Shown in pieces: positions 19,625 to 30,100 of a DNA stretch of 30,695 nt; position 1 is the first letter of the stretch, and each line of letters begins with the position of its first letter. Origin of the DNA: Triparma columacea (Eukaryota > Sar > Bolidophyceae > Parmales > Triparmaceae); assembly GCA_030267965.1 (NCBI GenBank), contig BRYA01000900.1, forward strand, positions 1 to 30,695, in the 5' to 3' direction. Below the pieces are notes generated by a model. That model made no database searches and was not told the origin of the DNA. It worked only from the letters and a program-made list of their open reading frames with translations. A program made the position numbers and the translations under genes.

Positions 19625-22296
19625 ATGGAAGCAGATGTTTTCGGCAAACCAAAACATTCCTTAACCCCTATTTCTTTTGCAATGGAATATGACTTCGATG
19701 AACCCATACCAGGGGTAAATTTACCCTCAATTGACACACACGATAGTTCAAATCAACAAGAAATGCCCCAAGGCTCACAATATTCTCAACTTCACCCGCC
19801 CCCGCTTCCTTCCATCTTCCAATCCTTTTATACCAACCTATCATCCTTAAAAAACGTCGACAAGGAGACTGACGGCTCTGTAGGCTCCTCTTCATCGTCT
19901 ATCAACGCAATCGAAGACACAAACGACCTGGATGGTGACAAAATATCAAGTCTTGATGACTTTGAAGTAAACATCGACCAGAACATTGGGAACACCACCT
20001 TTGGGCCCTTGCACACCACCATCGTTCCGAACCACGGTGTCGGTCGGAACCCCTTGGAGGTCATGGATCCCGTCCACCACATGGCCGACGCCACCCACGA
20101 TGTCCCCTCCCTGCAGCCCAGTCAGGTGCCTTTTCCTCGTCATCACCCTGGCTATAATGGGGTTAGGCAGTATTGGGGACCTTGGCCTACTGCGAACGCC
20201 CAAAATCATGGTATGCTCGAAGCTTCCGGTCAGGGGGTACCCTACGGAGGTCCTGGGGGGGCGGTACAGGTCAGGGGCCTTGGGATGCAGGTACTTCCAT
20301 TTCATGCTCAGCACCAGTACCAGCAACAGCAATATTACCAGCAGCAGGACCAGCAGCAACAGCTGCAGGAAGACCAGCAGTTTCAGCAGCACATGGTTGT
20401 CCAGCAACAAATGGAGCAGCAACGCCAACAACGACAACAGCGGCAACAGCAGCAGCAAGTTGAGGTGAGAAGAATGGGAACAGGGGGAAGGGGGAAGGGG
20501 GAAGTGGGGGAAAAGGGGGAAGAGGAGGAAGTGGAGGAAGAGGAGGAAGAGGGGGGAGCAAAGATGGGCGAGGAAGAGGGAGCGAGCGCCCCAATGAATT
20601 CTACTACGTTGTCTTACGCTCTACTTTGCCCTTCCTCACCCTGCCCATATCACCTGTCCCCCCCAACCCCCCACCTCCTTCACATCAACTCGATGCTGCA
20701 GTCCAACCCTTCCTACCAATACCTCCGACCCAACGTCTACCCTGTTCCCCCCCCCAAACACCACCATCCCTCACCTTACTCCCAAGCCAACCTGATGATG
20801 CCCCCCCCACCTTCGATCTCGCAGAGCCAACAGAACAGCAACATCGAGGTGAGGCTGGTTTGAGGATGAAAGAGTCGACACGGAAGAAGAAAATGTACTT
20901 GAGAAAGACGACCAGCAACACAGCTCAACTAACTCACGATACTGTTTGCTTTGTCGCTCCTCTCACCCATCACACCGCTCTTCGCTTCAACCAGTTCCCC
21001 CCCCACCTGCAGCATCAAATGCAGCCCCCCCCTGACGCCCACGTGGGTGCCGCCCCCTCCGACTCCACCAATTCCATGGACCCCATCCTCGCAACGAAGT
21101 TCGAAAACATCTACCAGGCCTTCGCTGTCTCCAAGCTGTTAAATAACCACTCCAACCCCGGCGCGCCAAGGGGACAGCCCCAGACACTGAAGATCAAGGC
21201 CCAGGCCCTCAGGGAGAGCTACGTTAGCCCCGAGGAGCTGCAGAAGATGGCGTCGGACGTCAGGAGGAGATACGAGAGGAACCAGAGGGAGAAGCAGAGG
21301 AGCTTCAAAATTTCCAAACAGATTAAGGACCTACAGTCAGTGCTCACTGAGCTCCATGTCCCGTACAAGAACAACAAGTGCGCGGTCCTCACCTCTGCTG
21401 TCTCCTTCATCAAGGAGGTCCAGGAGGAGAACCAGAGGAGCCTCCTCCACAACAACGCCATGAAGAGGATCATTAGTAATTCCACCATGATAGCGCAAGA
21501 GCGTGGGGGAATCGATGGGAGCTTATCGACAGGCATGACCGAATCAGGAACCTCCCCCTCAAACCACCCCGACCCGCACCACGCGATGCGTACCAACTTC
21601 ACGTCAGGCGCCAGCAGGAGCAAGCCATTAGACTACGAGGCCATCTTCAGGTGCACCCTCGTGCCGATGGGGATGGTCAACGGCGAGACCGGGACTATCC
21701 TTGACTGCAACGACCAGTTCCTGAGCGTTTCTGGGCACAGCGAGGAGGGGCTCATAGGGAAGGACATTCGAACATTTCTCAAGGAGGTTACGCCTGAGGA
21801 CAGGGAAATTAGAGCCGAGAACGACAAGAGGCTGAGGGAGATTTTCGGATTCACAGAAGAAGAGACGATGCAGGGGGGACTTGGGGGGGACATGCTCGGC
21901 GGTAGACCGGAGACATACCACCAAGGCACGGACGTGAGCCCGCTGGGGGGGAAGAAATCTCAGATTGTCTTCCCCATCATGACTCGGAAGCGCCTGAGGA
22001 CACTTGTCAGCGAAGAAAACAATAGCTCGTCTAAATCCATTGTGACGCCCTCTTCGACATCCATCCCGCCACCCGCATCCGCATCCGAACAGGCACCTGT
22101 AACCACATCTGTGCCCAATTTCACAACCGCTTCTGCGTCCGAGTTTACATCAAAGTCCAAGACAGTGGCATCGCAAGATAACCCCATCGGCCTCAACTTT
22201 AGTGAGCTCGTAAGGGAGGAGGACGAAACGCAACCCAACAAGAGGAAGAAGTCAAATACTTTGTTCTCCTTCTCAGTGATCCAATTGAAAGCATGA
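19625..22296 (+). CDS. bHLH-PAS transcription factor (RITMO1-like class)
   Basis: Exons 19625-20464, 20702-20848 and 20995-22296 join in phase 0, giving about 762 aa. The N-terminus is acidic and polar, then Gln-rich at about residues 225-280, typical of an activation region. The basic helix-loop-helix spans ~419-477. The basic part YERNQREKQRSF keeps the Asn/Glu/Arg positions for E-box contact, helix 1 is ISKQIKDLQSVL and helix 2 is KCAVLTSAVSFIKEVQEEN. A PAS domain follows at ~542-620 (IFRCTLVPMGMVN, ILDCNDQFLSVSGHSEEGLIGKDI). A basic PNKRKKS near the C-terminus could be a nuclear signal. bHLH-PAS proteins are known in diatoms, where RITMO1 sets diel rhythms; orthology here is inference. 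The first intron is 237 nt, divisible by three and open, so a longer isoform is possible. RABL2 converges 162 bp downstream. Confidence 0.88.
20308..20462 (+). repeat. CAG/CAA-rich coding repeat (polyglutamine region)
   Basis: Mixed CAG and CAA codons encode interrupted Gln runs (QQQYYQQQDQQQQ, QRQQRQQRQQQQQ). Mixed codons suggest selection for the peptide rather than pure slippage. It ends at the first splice donor. Confidence 0.9.
20465..20701 (+). other. In-phase first intron of the bHLH-PAS gene (exitron candidate)
   Basis: Donor GTGAGAAG; acceptor GATGCTGCAG. It has 79 codons and no stop. Its 5' half encodes an unusual Gly/Lys/Glu-rich stretch (a purine-only AGGGGGAAG repeat), then a Pro/Ser/Leu-rich stretch. 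Composition differs sharply from the flanking coding sequence, which favours an intron. Confidence 0.6.
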
Positions 22297-22458
22297 GCGC
22301 CGTACGACAAAGACCCCCAAAGGAAGGGATGACGAGATTAATTAACAAGATGAAAAAGTGGTTGGTCCAAAAGATTACGAGGCTTTTCCTTATTTATAAC
22401 CACTTGCCATCATTTCTATCTCCGCCACTAAACATACAAAGCTAGGATTGTAATCAAC

Positions 22459-23614
22459 CTACTTGTGCCCGTTCTTTCCGTCACCGCCACCACTGTCAGC
22501 CGCGGCTAGGGGCGAGTCGTCAAAGAGTTCCAGGCACTCAGTGACGAAGTCCGTTTTTCCATTAATTTTGTACTGCACCCCCTCTCGTATTGCCTCGTCA
22601 AATATCTTGACGACGTTGGTCCCGTCGGCCGCTGACACGAAGAAGAACGGCAGGTTGTGCTGGGACGCAAATTTGAAGTTCTTCTTCGTCACTTGATAAT
22701 CGACATCAATCTTGTTGGCCACCAAGATGCAGGGTATCTCAGGGCAGTATTCTCTAAGCTCTCTGGGAGGGCGGGTGAGAGTGAAATAGGTAAGAAGGGC
22801 GGTGCAAATAGAAAAAAATACAACAGACGACATTCGTGGGCGCGCACCTGTACCACTCCGAGAGCTGCTTGTAAGTTTGCTTCCTCGTGACATCAAACAC
22901 CAAAATGCATATGTGAGCCTGGTAATAGTAGCTCGGATGCATGGAGTTGAAACGCTCTTGGCCAGCCGTATCCCAAAAGTCGACCTTGGCACTCGTGCCG
23001 TCGTCAAGCTCCACATTCTTCCTGAAGAGAGTCAAAGCGTAGGTGGAGTCCTGCAGGGGGTAGGGGGGGTGAGGGGTGAGGGGGTGTTAGCGGAGAGGGG
23101 GTGGAGATAGGCGGAAACGGAGCACAGGAACCACGCACCTGGCGGGGATTGTAGTCGTCCATCAGGTAACGCTCTATCAGCTTGGACTTGCCAACAGCAG
23201 AGTCCCCAAGCAGGATCACCTGTGGGTGGGGTGGGAAGAAGTGGATACAGTAAGGACGGGAGAAGTATCAAACCAACAACGTCATCAATAACGGACACAG
23301 ATGCAACGGAGATGGAGAGTCGGTCAAAAAGGCTTAAGGAGACACCAGAAAAATCCTCATGACGGAAGTGGGAGGGCGGGGGCTCACTCAAATTTTCGAC
23401 TGAACACCGTACTGCTTTGTTCATACACATCGTAGTCTTCCATATATATATTCAACCAGCCGTATTACGTTTAATTGTCTGAGAAGGTACTTGGGGCCTC
23501 AGACCAAGCTTCTCCATTCTCGAGGCACTGGCACAAGGGCAGGGAATTACTCACCTTGATCACATCTGCCTCACTAGTAGGCCCACCAGGATCATCCATC
23601 TTGGACTCTGACAT
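22459..23614 (-). CDS. RABL2: RABL2 small GTPase (Rab-like 2), ciliary
   Basis: Four minus-strand exons, 23614-23555, 23219-23139, 23050-22848 and 22762-22459, give 215 aa. Nucleotide-binding motifs are intact: G1 GDSAVGKS (25-32), G3 DTAGQE (74-79), G4 NKID (131-134) and G5 SAA (158-160). RABL2 hallmarks are STYALTL in place of the usual Rab switch I threonine region, HPSYYYQAHICILVFDV, and ELREYCPEIPCILVANKID. There is no C-terminal prenylation cysteine (it ends DGKNGHK), as in RABL2, so it is not a conventional Rab. RABL2 binds GTP at the ciliary base and promotes entry of the IFT-B complex. Introns 2 and 3 use GTGCG donors, unlike the GTGAG donors elsewhere. The first intron (23220-23554) is the longest at 335 nt and holds a TATATATA stretch at about 23441. 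Confidence 0.95.
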
Positions 23615-24181
23615 TACGCACAGAAGCTTTCGTAGGTTATAAGTTCAAGAGGGCGACAAAATTTGAAAGGGGAATCTGCAAGAAGAGCCTGGAGACTGGA
23701 GACTGTGACTTACTCCAGAACTTACCTCGGTGCTTTGACCTTCGCCGTCCAAGAAAAACAAACAAAATTGTAGTAAGTAATGGGGACGGACGATAAGCGA
23801 GAGGGTCAGCCGTTCCAGTTGTTGTTATGCTCTAAAGTTGCGTTAAAACTGCGTTGAAGCGGGGTGGGAGTTGTGTAACAAAAGGAAAGTTGGTTTGTCC
23901 TGTTAACTCGACGCCCCCATTTTTAGCGTGTTCCACGAATTTTTTGGTCTTCGGTTATTATTTTCAGCTTTGTGTCACTTACGGGAGACGAAATTTGACG
24001 GGGATCATGACCGAATCTACGCATTGGAAGCATTCTCTTGCCCAGATGGCCGCCAATGGGCTTGCCGAGTGCCAGCTACAAAACTTGCCAAGTTACTTAC
24101 TCACACTACTTTACTACTTTTACAACCATCCAATCCCCCAGATTGAGCTTTACGCAAGATTAAAAAACAGAGTGGTAAAAG
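23615..24181. other. Divergent spacer between RABL2 and the START-like gene
   Basis: This 567-bp AT-richer stretch contains no supported gene. A plus-strand frame at 23854-24189 overlaps the gene 9 start in another frame. It has no recognisable domain and is probably 5'-UTR or chance. Promoters for both flanking genes must lie here. Confidence 0.5.
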
Positions 24182-27100
24182 ATGAGTAATGCTTCCAAGA
24201 CCGGACAACAAGAAGAGGGGCATGCCGACCCCTCAGAGTCAAACCTCTCGGGAAACATGAACGAGGAGGACACGAGAGAGGGTGTTGAGAGGACTTCAAG
24301 AGTCGGGAAAGGTACGTAAATAGGTTGCAAGCGTTAACAAGGGAATAGGAAATTTGGACGGAGGGATTCTGTCCGACTTCGGAACGTCCAAAATCTCAAT
24401 GCTTACCCGCTAACAACTTCGCCCCCTGCCACCCTTCACCACCGCAGAGACGTCCAGCAGAGGTCCTCAGACTCGGGGGATAGCCGGGGACGGGGACCTT
24501 CTCAAAAGTGAAGGAGATTCGTCGCCATCGAAGATTGCGAACTCAAGTGGAGGCATGCCTGCATCGGTAATGTCTACTGCGAATACCATTGACGACCAAG
24601 AAGAGTCGGACGGAGCAGTCATTAAGGTCAACGGGGAGCTTGAGGAGGGTGGACTACCCGTAGTGGAAAGCGATTCTAAGCTCGTGGCGTCAGGCAGGCG
24701 TCGTGAGGAGGGCGAAGATTTCTGGCAGGAAGGTGAGAATGAACGAAAAGGTAAAGAGAGTCGATCAACACGGAGAAACATTTAATACCGGTACACATTG
24801 TGCTTGTGGCCATCTACTTTGGCTTTAGCCGCCCTTACATGAGTCGAACAATTAAACTAAACCCTTTTCATCATCCGCTTCGCTCTTTGCAGGAGGAGGA
24901 GCCGAGGCTGGGACGAGGGAGAGGAGGGCAGGGGAAGTAAAAGAGGAGCAAAATAGAAGCTTAGGGAAGTCGAAGCTTCAAAGGGAAGGGAGAGAGGATG
25001 TAAACGATGGGTCGGGGGCGAACGAAATGGTCAATCAGGAAAGAGATGAGCTGGAGGGGAGGGCACCCATTCTTTCACGACTGCAGCGCAATATAGAAGA
25101 CCCTCGTAATTATACGGGAGACCCAACGCCGTCAGAGGGCGCCAAGGGGATTGAGATTTCTATTGAGAAAATGGAGGAAGTCTCAAGGGTGGTTACGCAG
25201 GACGCTGGATGGGTTGAGCGAGGTGAGTTCGGGTAGTGTGGGCTGCTTGGAGGGAGGTAGAGGAGAAGAAGAAGGAAAGGCTGCTTGCCACGCTCGTAGG
25301 GCAGTTGAGGCTCGTCAGATTTCATCCAATGCTAACTACAACAGCCAATGTCATCTCGAAACGCACCGTCACGGATGTAACCACGCCTACCATCACAGCA
25401 GGGCCTCGAGGCGTTTATCATACTCAACTACTACCTCAAGAGGGATCTCACTCTGAAGGTGACGGAGTCTCACTGCCGTTGCAGGTCGCCAGTACAAGCG
25501 AGGGCATGAAAATAAACACGTCAAGTGAGGAGACTGCGCTCGACAGTAAAGCCGAGGGATTTGAAAGAGGTGAGATAAGGGTAGATGGGGGTTTAAGGGG
25601 GGAGGTAGATGATAATTGAGGTTGAGCGAGCGGAGTTTGTGTGACTGCAGAGGCTCGTCAAATATCATTTAGTATATGTGTCAACCCCACCAACACGCTT
25701 CATTAACAAACGCCCACGCTTACATTCACAGCGACGCCTCGAAAGGGCGCTCACTCTCTGGTAGGAGAGGATCCCCTTGATAAGATGGGGGGAACTTCGC
25801 TGCCGTCACAGATTGAGAATTCAAGTGAGGATATGCAAGAGGTGAGAGAGATGAGGAGCGAAGTGACGGGCTGAAAACGTTAAGGAATGCAAGGGAGAAA
25901 ATACGCAGGAGTCTTTAATTCTGTATAAGATGCATCTTAAGCCTCACACACTGCCGCTGCGATACTAACTCTGCGTAAAACCCCATTCTTGCACAACTCT
26001 CCATGCTTGTCACAGGTAAGAATGGAATCGGAGTAAAAGAGATGCCGCACGTTGCAAGCCACGCCACGCCCATGCATGTGATGATTTTGTCTCTAAATAT
26101 AATCTCGCCTCCCCTACGCACGACGTTACTACTCCTAACTTACTAACGTCTTTGCTTTCGCGATTTGCTTCGCTCCTCACAGGAAAAGGACACAGAAATT
26201 GAATCCCGAGGAGGGAGAGAAGAGCGTGTGGAGGAGACTCATATCCTTCAGGTTGACGCCCTGATGTCCGATAACTGCCTTTCAGTACCCGATCTAGGCC
26301 ATGAGAGGCAAATTACTCCGTCTACGTCAATTGAAAGACCTCGTGGGGACGCTGAACGAGGTGAGTTCGTGTCAGGGGGTTGTCGAGTTGGAGACCATTG
26401 ATGTGCTACAGGAAATGAGGACGATATGTTGGAGCACGCGTAGAAAACTTTTCATTTTGACTAACAAACACCATAATCGCCATTACCGCAGACTCTGAAA
26501 ATGGCCATGAGGACGCCGGAAAAGGTGAGTTGTGCGTTGAGAGGCGGGAAAGAAAAATACATTTTAATACTCTGGGGGAGAGCGGAAGAGTCGCGGGAGG
26601 GCGCGTTGAAACGTTGTAGTTTTCTCACTTTTGCAACAAGGTGTCCCCTTCGCAGTCTCTAAATCTAAAAGCTCTCACAAGGACGCTGGACAAGACCGAG
26701 GTAAGTTCGTTTCGGAGGGTTGTAGGGGGGGAGACCCTTGATATGCTACACAGAAACGAGGAGCACGAGTTGAAATCTCTTCATGTTGACTAACATAACA
26801 AACACCATAATCGCCATTACCGCAGACTCTGAAAATGGTCACGAGGACACCGGAAGAGGTGAGTTGTGCGTTGTGCGTTGTGCGAGAGGCGGAAAAGAAA
26901 AACGCATTTTAATACTCTAGGGGAGAGCGGGAGAGTCGCGGGAGGGCGCGTTGAAACTTTGTAGTTTTTTCTCACCGCCTGCGTGCGGAACGCGCGGAGC
27001 CGTTCGCGGAGAGCCTGGCCCTCGGCGTCGAGCTTGACGGGCGGTGGCCGCGGCGCACACGCGCGCGCACCGGTCTTGCGGCGACCGCATGGGATCCTTC

Positions 27101-30100
27101 TCCGGCGACCGTGTGGGTTCCATCTGGGGCGACCGCATGGGCGATTCTGCGGCGACCGCTCGGGTTCCGTCTCCGGCGACCGCATGGGTTCCGACTCCGG
27201 CGACCGCATGGGTTCCGACTCCGGCGACCGCATGGGTTCCGACTCCGGCGACCGCGTTGGGCGCTTGATATGCTACACAGAAATGAGGAGCACGCGTTGA
27301 AACCTCTCCATGTTGACTAACAAACACCATAATTGCCATTACCGCAGACTCCAAAAACAGCAACGAGGATGCGGGACGAGGTGAGTTGTGCGTTGAGAGC
27401 TGGAAAAGAAAAGTATATTTTAATACTCTAGGGGAGAGCGGAAGAGTCGCGGGAGGGCACATTGAAACTTTGTAGTTTTTTCTCACCGCCTGTGTGCGGA
27501 ACGCGCGGAGCCGTTCGCGGAGAGCCTGGCCCTCGGCGTCGAGCTCGACGGGCGGTGGCCGCGGCGCACGCATCCGCGCGCCGGTCTGCGGCGACCGCAT
27601 GGGGCGCTTCTACAGCGACCGCATGGGGCACTTCTGCGGCGACCGCATGGGTTCCGTCTCCGGCAACAGCGTGGGGCGCTTGATATGCTACACAGCAACA
27701 AGGAGCACAGGTTGAAATCTCTTCATGTTGACTAACATAACAAACACCATAATCGCCATTACCGCAGACTCCAAAAACCGCCACGAGGACGAGGGACGAG
27801 GTGAGTTGTGCATTGAGAGCCGGAAGAGAGAAACGACAATTTGATACTCTAGGAGAGAGCAGGAGAGTTGCACGAGGACGCGTTGAAACTTTGTAATTTG
27901 TTCTCACTTTTTACAACAATGTTGTCCCCTTCGCAGTCTCTAGAAGCTGTCACGAGGATGCTAGACGAGGTGAGTTTGGGTAGTCGTGTAGACGAAGAGT
28001 AGGGTATTTTGATTATTTAGGGGAGGTCTTGGTTCTGAGGGAGTTTCAGATTATTGCCTTTTTTGACCTTTTTTCACCAAAATCCCCCCTCCCCAAAACC
28101 CCAGAAATTTCTGGCGGTCTTGTTGCAGGCAGTAATGATTTTAGCGCCGTGCCGCCGTCCGCAGGCCCTATGACCGCCGCTCCGCCTCCGCCAATGAATC
28201 CCGACAGCTTCGTAAAATTCTCAACAACGAAGGAGGAAATCGAAAAATTAGTGGCCCCTGTCGATGCTCGAGGGATAAAAACAGCCGAACTCAAGGCATC
28301 CGCCGTAAGGGTTGCTGCCCAACACGTCATTGAGATAGAGAACCTCAACGATATCAACGAAAAGATTGTTGATGCTCCTGAAGATGTCATTTACTCAAGA
28401 GATAACAATGATGTGGAGAAGGGATTTGTTGCTAAGAACATTCCTCGGTTTGGAGATCGTCCTGACGAGCTTGGCGGAGATGAGCATTTTCTGGAGGAAA
28501 AAATTGAGGGTAGCGTAAGCAAGCCAGAAGGCGAGGAGCAGTACACTTTTATCCACGACGAGATTTACGAGGCGTTGGTTTTGAGAGGTTCAGTCGAAGG
28601 GCAGCTCGACCGTTCAAAGGACGAGATAGTCAAGGAATTGAAGCAGGGCATATTCATCCACGATGTACCTGACAAGGTGCTTAATTTCCTTCTTGAAGAG
28701 TGTGCAGTTGGAGTGTGGCGCAGGCACATCCTAGACCCCCTAGAGGAGGAGGGGGGCACGAGGCTAGCGTTTTGGCGACACTACCTCGGGGACAAGGTAG
28801 TGGAATATGTCTTCACATTAGAAACAACCCACGACCTTTACAATCAGGCCCACACCATTACATTGACGTCCGTCAGGGACAAGGATTTAACCAGTGTGGC
28901 TATGAAGAAACTTACGGACCAAGACCAAATTGGGAAGAAGGCCAGCAGGAGGGTTGGACTCGAGGGAAAGCTGCATCTTGAAGCAGCTCCGTATGGGCAG
29001 ACCAGGCTTGTCCTTACTGGAAAGTTTCAAGCAGAAGAGACCACCTTCTCTGCTGGAAAGAAATTGGACATAAATTTCCTTTATTCCTCCCTCAAGGGTA
29101 TAATTGGCGAGATTGAGAAACACTTCCACAAACCCAGCGTTATTGATGAGAGAAGGAAAAGTCACTTTGTGGATGAGATCATGCCAAGTCCTCCTCCCCT
29201 GACAGTAGAGGAGGACAGGATGCTGGAAGGAGTTGGAGGGTTGGAGGACGAGCACTATAAGAAGGGAAAGAGAGTCAAGGGGACACTGAAGGAGGGGGTT
29301 GACAAGTTCCTGTGGAGAGAGGAGGACAAGGTGTGGGCAGCCTTTGGGGTCACTGTGGACAAGTCAGCAAAGGGTATGTTGGCAGAGCAATTTCAGCTTG
29401 ACACATTTGAGAAGTCTGAGAAACACTTCAAAAATAATGGGAACTTACCAAGGGTGATCAGGAATGATTTTGAGGGAACTAGAAGCATGCACTATCATTT
29501 GGGGGTGAAGGTCCCTGCCGCCACCAACCGACTCTTTGAGATGTGGTTCGTGTGGAAGAAGGTCAAACTTGTGAATGGCCAGACTTCCTACATGGTAGCT
29601 ATTGTGCCGCTGACAGAGCACCCTGGAGGAGGCTTCAAGGACCTTAGTAAGGAAGGATTTGTGCTTGCAGAGACTACAGGTGTCTACTTCTTCAATGCGA
29701 TTGCTCCAAATGTCTGTAGGGTGACACGTATTCAGACAGTTGATCTGCATTTCAAAGGCCTTCATAAGACACTGATTGACAAAGCAATTGACTACCTTGT
29801 AAAGAGTCAGCTTGTTGAGGCCAACAGGTTGCAGGAGGAGTTCAAGAGGAACGGGAAGGAGGTTGATGCTGAGGTCAGGGGGGCCTTGGTGGAGAGGATG
29901 AAGGAGGGTGTTGAGTTGGAGGAGGACCAGAAGAGGGTGTTTGGGGAGTTGGAGGAGCTCTTTGGTGGGAAGGAGAAAGGAGGATGGGGGCCTCTTGAGT
30001 CACCTTATGAGGGAGTGAAGATGGAGATCAAGTACAAGCAGCAGGAGAAAGGAAAAAAGACACTTGGTTTTGGAAGAGCCGAGTGTATCGCTGACTGCTC

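Larger units (their letters stand above)
26361..27969 (+). repeat. Tandem array of micro-exons and alternating A/B introns
   Basis: Micro-exons of 33 nt (one of 45 nt), all phase 1 on both sides, alternate with two intron types. Type A (26361-26491, 26701-26825) ends TGACTAACAAACACC ... CATTACCGCAG. Type B (26525-26655, 27801-27936) starts GTGAGTTGTG and ends CCCCTTCGCAG. Two fused B-block-A introns are at 26859-27347 and 27381-27767. Encoded units are DSENGHEDAGK, VSKSKSSHKDAGQDR, DSENGHEDTGR, DSKNSNEDAGR, DSKNRHEDEGR and VSRSCHEDARR. The exons and introns are clearly duplicated copies. Confidence 0.88.

Noticed and set aside
23435..23455. TATATATA stretch as a promoter
   Set aside because: It lies inside the first intron of RABL2 and away from any start site.
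23854..24189. Plus-strand open frame of 111 codons upstream of gene 9
   Set aside because: It overlaps the gene 9 start in another frame and has no domain or splice logic.
26976..27300. Possible CRISPR array because of regular 24-bp repeats
   Set aside because: The repeats are directly adjacent with no spacers, in a eukaryotic intron; this is a minisatellite.
26817..27907. Three overlapping minus-strand open frames (138, 227 and 159 codons)
   Set aside because: They run through duplicated intron sequence and the 24-bp minisatellite, and their length follows from a stop-free repeat unit. They are reported as a finding but not annotated as genes.
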